Below, in pieces: positions 61,016 through 64,000 of a stretch of DNA of 64,000 nt (within the stretch, counting starts at the first letter, position 1; every line of letters begins with the position of its first letter). The stretch lies in assembly GCF_008831545.1 (NCBI RefSeq), contig NZ_CP044523.1, positions 2,790,001-2,854,000 of the forward strand, written 5' to 3'. Made by a program: the position numbers and the translations under genes. Source of the DNA: Halorussus halophilus (GTDB lineage: Archaea; Halobacteriota; Halobacteria; Halobacteriales; Haladaptataceae). Under the pieces are notes generated by a model, which searched no databases, had not been told where the DNA came from, and was given only the letters and a program-made list of their open reading frames with translations.

Positions 61016-61093
61016 CGTCGGACCCTCGTGGTCCGACGAGTCACGCGAGGGACGAGCAACGAGCGCGAAAAGCGCGACATGTCGCGCTTTTCG
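61016..61093. repeat. Hairpins between the glycosyltransferase and the right repeat arm
   Basis: A CGTCGGACC/GGTCCGACG hairpin lies at 61016-61038, and a perfect 28-bp palindrome (CGAAAAGCGCGACA and its exact complement) at 61066-61093. They may act as terminators for the glycosyltransferase or be part of the repeat element. No gene lies in 60968-61274. Confidence 0.6.
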
Positions 61094-61143
61094 AACCTGA
61101 GTCGCGCAGTCGGGTGGGGAGGCATGTGGCTGGTGCGGTCGCG

Positions 61144-61239
61144 GTGCTGTGCGGTCTCCTCGGTTTCGGGAGTCGCGAGCGTCTCTGCGGTCGTCGAGGC
61201 TACGTAGCAACGGTCATGACCGACAAGTCATCCCAGAAA
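61144..61239 (-). repeat. Right arm of an exact 96-bp inverted repeat
   Basis: The reverse complement of 58289-58384 without a mismatch over 96 bases. Inside this arm the sequence continues with parts resembling the repeat at 26989-27066 (gcctccccacccgactgcg on the minus strand), so it belongs to a dispersed family. Confidence 0.9.
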
Positions 61240-61274
61240 GTCCCACCCTAGTGAAAACCCAGCAATCCCGACTC

Positions 61275-63089
61275 TTACCCCGACCTAGCCTTCCCCGTCA
61301 AGAAATTAGTCAGCGCCATCACGTACGAACCGATTTCGTAGGTCCCCTTGAACATCTGGTCTTCCACTTCGATACCCCCGTCCAACGTCATGAAGCGAAT
61401 CGGCACGTCGAGACCGCTCACCGCCGCGAGATTCTCGTCCCGGGCGTTCCGTCCGTAAATCCACTCCATCGCGTCGCCGAGTTCCCGGTCGTAGTTCTGC
61501 TCGCCTCCCGCCGCGTAGTAGTGGGCGACGGCGTTGACGAAGAACGTCTGGTGGCACTCGTAGAGGAACTCCCAGTGTGGCGGCCGGGCGTCTCCCGACC
61601 CCAAGGTTCGGCGGGCTTCGGTGCCCAGATACGCCCGGTTCGAGGGGTCCTCCCAGATGAACGCGCCGTCGTCTTGCATGCGCTCTTCGACGGTGTAGTC
61701 CAGTACCTGTTCAACGTTCTCCAGATACCCGGTCCTCCCCGTCACCTCGATGCCGCGACAGAGTCCCCAGAGCGTGTACATCTGGTTCTGGTGGCGGCGC
61801 GTCGTCGGGTTGTCGAAGTAAAAGAGCGTCTTCCACGCGTTCTGCTGGTCCACGATTTCGTACATCGCACCGTCCACGTCGTCCAGCACCGCGTCTTTCT
61901 CGTCGCCCGACAGTTGCTCGGCGAGGAACGTCCAACCGTAGAGAACCAGACTGTCCTCGCTGTGGTCGAAATCAAAGCGGTTCGCAGAGTGGTCGTGGAG
62001 GTCGATGGCGACCGAAAGGTAGTCCTCGTCGTCGTCCGCGCCACTCTCGCCGAACACCTCCGAAGCCAGACTGAACGCCACGAGGAGCGGGCCGATGCCG
62101 TAACTCGGCATCTCCCGGAGCGTCGAATCGTCGGCCACGGCGTCCGCGAAGTAGTCGAGTTGCGAACGAAGTTGCTCGTCGTACGTCCCATCACCCTCCG
62201 CAGACGCACGCCACTGCATGAGACCCATCAGCGCGAACGGGGCGTAGCGCCACTGGTTCGAGTCGTCGGGCGTCCACGAGAGCCGGTTACCGTCGATTTC
62301 GTAGTCGAGAGCGCGAATCAGGCGCTCTTCCTCGTCGTCCCAGAAGCCGTTCTCTCCGACCGGCCGGAACAGACAGTCGAGCGCCTTGTCGAGGTAGCCG
62401 TCGTAGTCGAACGGTTGGAGACCGAGGACGAGATACGAGGCGTCGTCCCAGTCGTCGCGCGCAGAGAGTCTGTCAGACTGCTTCTCGGCGAGTCTCACGA
62501 AGGGACCCTGCGCCCAGTGGGGCGAGTGGCTGACCTTCGCGTGGGCACGATAGGGGAGTTGGTAGACGAGGTCGTACGATTCGAGTCGCCACATCGGGTA
62601 GAAGATGCGCTTGATTTCGTCGGGGGTGTAGTAGCGCAGTCGGTACTTGCCGCCGACGTAGTACGGCGAGCGCGGCGTCGGCACCGAAAAGACGTAGAGG
62701 CCGTCGTCCGCCAGCACGCGGCGCATCTCCTCGGTGAGCGTCGCCACGTCGAGGAACCGCCAGTCGTACGGCCCGATGGAGACCGCCCCGTCGAAGTGGT
62801 CCTCGGGAAACGGAAGCGTCGGTTCTTCGGGTTCGACCCACTCGTAGGAATCGACCGTCTCGCCGAGTATCTCACCAGCGTAGTCGATAGCTTCCGCAGA
62901 GAAGTCGAGTCGCGTGATTGCCTCGGCGTTCAAGCCTTCGGTGACGTTCGACTCCGAGGCGATGTCGAGGACTCGGCCGCGCTCGCCCAACAGTTCCCAC
63001 GCGGACTCCTTCTCGGCGTCGCGGAGATACTGCAACATCGGCGCTACCTCCGGCTGTTTGACCCATCGCTTGAGAACCTCGTCTCGCAT
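61275..63089 (-). CDS. Methyltransferase / alpha-alpha-barrel fusion protein
   Basis: A 604-residue two-part protein. Residues about 30-190 form a class I methyltransferase fold (RGRVLDIASESNVTE near the SAM site, LDFSAEAIDYA, DHFDGAVSIGPYDWRFLDV, MRRVLADDGLYVFSVP). The SAM loop lacks the usual GxGxG, so binding may be weak or lost. Residues about 250-600 look like an (alpha/alpha) barrel as in glycan lyases or unsaturated-sugar hydrolases (DKALDCLFRPVGENGFWDDE, NQWRYAPFALMGLMQW, HQNQMYTLWGLCRGIEVTGRTGYL). Location beside wecB/wecC suggests surface-glycan modification. The ATG giving MRDEVLKRW is downstream of a TAATAATAAAG promoter. Confidence 0.75.
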   Translation of the reverse strand: MRDEVLKRWVKQPEVAPMLQYLRDAEKESAWELLGERGRVLDIASESNVTEGLNAEAITRLDFSAEAIDYAGEILGETVDSYEWVEPEEPTLPFPEDHFDGAVSIGPYDWRFLDVATLTEEMRRVLADDGLYVFSVPTPRSPYYVGGKYRLRYYTPDEIKRIFYPMWRLESYDLVYQLPYRAHAKVSHSPHWAQGPFVRLAEKQSDRLSARDDWDDASYLVLGLQPFDYDGYLDKALDCLFRPVGENGFWDDEEERLIRALDYEIDGNRLSWTPDDSNQWRYAPFALMGLMQWRASAEGDGTYDEQLRSQLDYFADAVADDSTLREMPSYGIGPLLVAFSLASEVFGESGADDDEDYLSVAIDLHDHSANRFDFDHSEDSLVLYGWTFLAEQLSGDEKDAVLDDVDGAMYEIVDQQNAWKTLFYFDNPTTRRHQNQMYTLWGLCRGIEVTGRTGYLENVEQVLDYTVEERMQDDGAFIWEDPSNRAYLGTEARRTLGSGDARPPHWEFLYECHQTFFVNAVAHYYAAGGEQNYDRELGDAMEWIYGRNARDENLAAVSGLDVPIRFMTLDGGIEVEDQMFKGTYEIGSYVMALTNFLTGKARSG

Positions 63090-63135
63090 GTACTGACCGA
63101 CCGATTCTGGTGGAACGGGCTTTATTATTACCTTA

Positions 63136-64000
63136 TTATCGCCGCCCGTCGCCGAGTCGCCTGACGGTGAATCCGGCGTCCCGCCAGCGGTCGGCGTCGA
63201 GGAGTCCTCGCGTATCGACGACGTTCCGGTGGCGCATCGCGGAGCCAATCTCGTCAGGGTCGAGTTCGGTGTAGTGGTCGTGGTCGGTAACGACGACGAG
63301 GCAGTCGCTCCCGTCGGCGGCGTCGGTCATCGATTCGAGCGGAATCTCGAAATCCTCGACGTGGGGGTCGTTTGCGCGCACGTCGTAGCCCTCGTTTTTC
63401 GCCAGTCGGTGGAGTTTGAGCGCTGGAGTTCGGCGAGTGTCGTCCACGTCGCCCTTGTACGCGACGCCGAGGAGCGTGACCTGCGGGAGCGAGTCTTGCT
63501 CGAAGACGTTCGTCTCGCTCAGCAGACTCCGGACGAGGTGGAGCGCGTGGACCGGCATGGAGTTGTTAATGTCGCGGGCCGTCGAGACGAGTTGCGACGC
63601 CGTCGAAGACTGGGTGAGAAACTGCGGGTCGATGGGCAGACAGTGGCCGCCGACGCCGGGCCCCGCGTAGTGGACGTTCACGCGCGGATGCTCGTTCGCG
63701 AGTTCGGTGGTCTCCTGCACGTCGATGCCGTAGTCCTCCGCGAGCAGGGCGAACTCGTTCGCCAGCGCGATGTTCACGTCGCGGTAGGTGTTCTCCATGA
63801 GCTTGACGAACTCCGCCTCCGTCGGGCCGGTCAGGAAGTTTTCGCCTTCCACGAACTCGTAGAGACCGTCGATTCGGCTCTGGGTCGCCTCGTCGGCACA
63901 GCCGACCACGCGGTCGTTGTGGACCATCTCGTGGAGCGTGTCGCCCGGCGAGGCGCGCTCCGGACAGTAGGCGTACCGGATTTCGCCGCTGGGGCCTCTC
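63136..64000 (-). CDS. wecC: UDP-N-acetylmannosamine dehydrogenase-like (5' end beyond window)
   Basis: The C-terminal part of a nucleotide-sugar dehydrogenase; about 287 residues are in the window and the N-terminal NAD domain lies beyond it. The end reads on from YCPERASPGDTLHEMVHNDR, then EAEFVKLMENTYRDVNIALANEFALL and the catalytic Cys loop GPGVGGHCLPIDP, then LLGVAYKGDVDDTRRTPA. The YCPER start of this region and the wecB neighbour favour UDP-ManNAc dehydrogenase (giving UDP-ManNAcA) over UDP-glucose dehydrogenase. It is 47 bases upstream of the fusion gene on the same strand. Confidence 0.88.
   Translation of the reverse strand, partial: RGPSGEIRYAYCPERASPGDTLHEMVHNDRVVGCADEATQSRIDGLYEFVEGENFLTGPTEAEFVKLMENTYRDVNIALANEFALLAEDYGIDVQETTELANEHPRVNVHYAGPGVGGHCLPIDPQFLTQSSTASQLVSTARDINNSMPVHALHLVRSLLSETNVFEQDSLPQVTLLGVAYKGDVDDTRRTPALKLHRLAKNEGYDVRANDPHVEDFEIPLESMTDAADGSDCLVVVTDHDHYTELDPDEIGSAMRHRNVVDTRGLLDADRWRDAGFTVRRLGDGRR

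Noticed and set aside
61149-63164. 671-residue plus-strand ORF opposite the methyltransferase fusion
   Set aside because: High-GC codon bias of the minus-strand gene leaves the opposite frame open; the translation is Val/Arg-rich with no recognisable motif.
1-64000. CRISPR array, rRNA operon or complete insertion sequence
   Set aside because: No regularly spaced repeat/spacer unit, no rRNA sequence and no transposase or integrase gene was seen on either strand.

Overview
The window is chromosomal DNA from a haloarchaeon (class Halobacteria). Proteins are strongly acidic, GC is high, most transcripts look leaderless with a TATA element 25-35 bases upstream of the start, and the gene set is haloarchaeal: CdrL/CdrS/FtsZ2, UbaA, NcsA, L15e, Rio2, NucS and several bacterio-opsin-activator-type HTH regulators. 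I cannot name the genus. No rRNA, CRISPR array or complete insertion sequence is visible. Two tRNA genes are present: Ser(CGA) and Tyr(GTA).

Layout. 0-9.3 kb: MoxR ATPase, tRNA-Ser, a Tat-exported PQQ-propeller/PKD protein, TspO and other small membrane proteins, a LeuA/CimA-type synthase, a peroxiredoxin-fold protein lacking its catalytic Cys, and an SLC13-type permease. 9.3-10 kb: a hairpin-rich, gene-free stretch ending in tRNA-Tyr, with a duplicated tRNA 3' end. 10.2-12.4 kb: the cell-division locus cdrL-cdrS-ftsZ2 with a repeated palindromic GTAAGAC element between cdrL and cdrS. 12.5-15.4 kb: an HTH regulator, NcsA and two small unknown genes. 15.4-18.9 kb: a tightly coupled four-gene operon (BchC-like dehydrogenase, a PTPS-fold protein without the usual catalytic Cys and His, a GT4 glycosyltransferase and a methyltransferase). 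It looks like an uncharacterised small-molecule pathway. 19-27 kb: endonuclease IV, regulators, methyltransferases, AzlCD and an M29 aminopeptidase.

27.2-33.4 kb is a sulfur-trafficking island: a TrmB-like regulator, a TSUP exporter with a 49-residue membrane partner, two YeeE/YedE half-proteins, a rhodanese-MBL persulfide-dioxygenase-like protein, TusA and DsrE2. Three of its promoters share one layout. A gene scrap and a peroxiredoxin that probably starts at ATT follow. 33.4-41 kb: lipoate ligase, TrmB, a receiver protein, a PEBP, a stranded SulP STAS fragment, Rio2, L15e (with a strong 5' UTR hairpin), a CPBP protease and UbaA. 41.2-48.7 kb: DoxX, a VIT1/ferritin-VIT1 pair with a Cys4 membrane protein, thiol-redox proteins and UspA. 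48.7-54 kb brings together MutS, a PCNA-like clamp, an unknown protein and NucS; a 19-bp direct repeat sits in the clamp/unknown divergent promoter.

54-64 kb: NAD synthetase, an HTH regulator, an HxlR repressor with its own operator and an AIR-synthase-fold protein, then a surface-polysaccharide or N-glycan region. In that region UDP-GlcNAc 2-epimerase and a glycosyltransferase lie inside an exact 96-bp inverted repeat. They are followed on the other strand by a methyltransferase/alpha-barrel fusion and a UDP-ManNAc dehydrogenase that runs off the window. Short GAGCGAAGCGAGTG-type palindromes are scattered through intergenic DNA and appear in frame in at least two genes.
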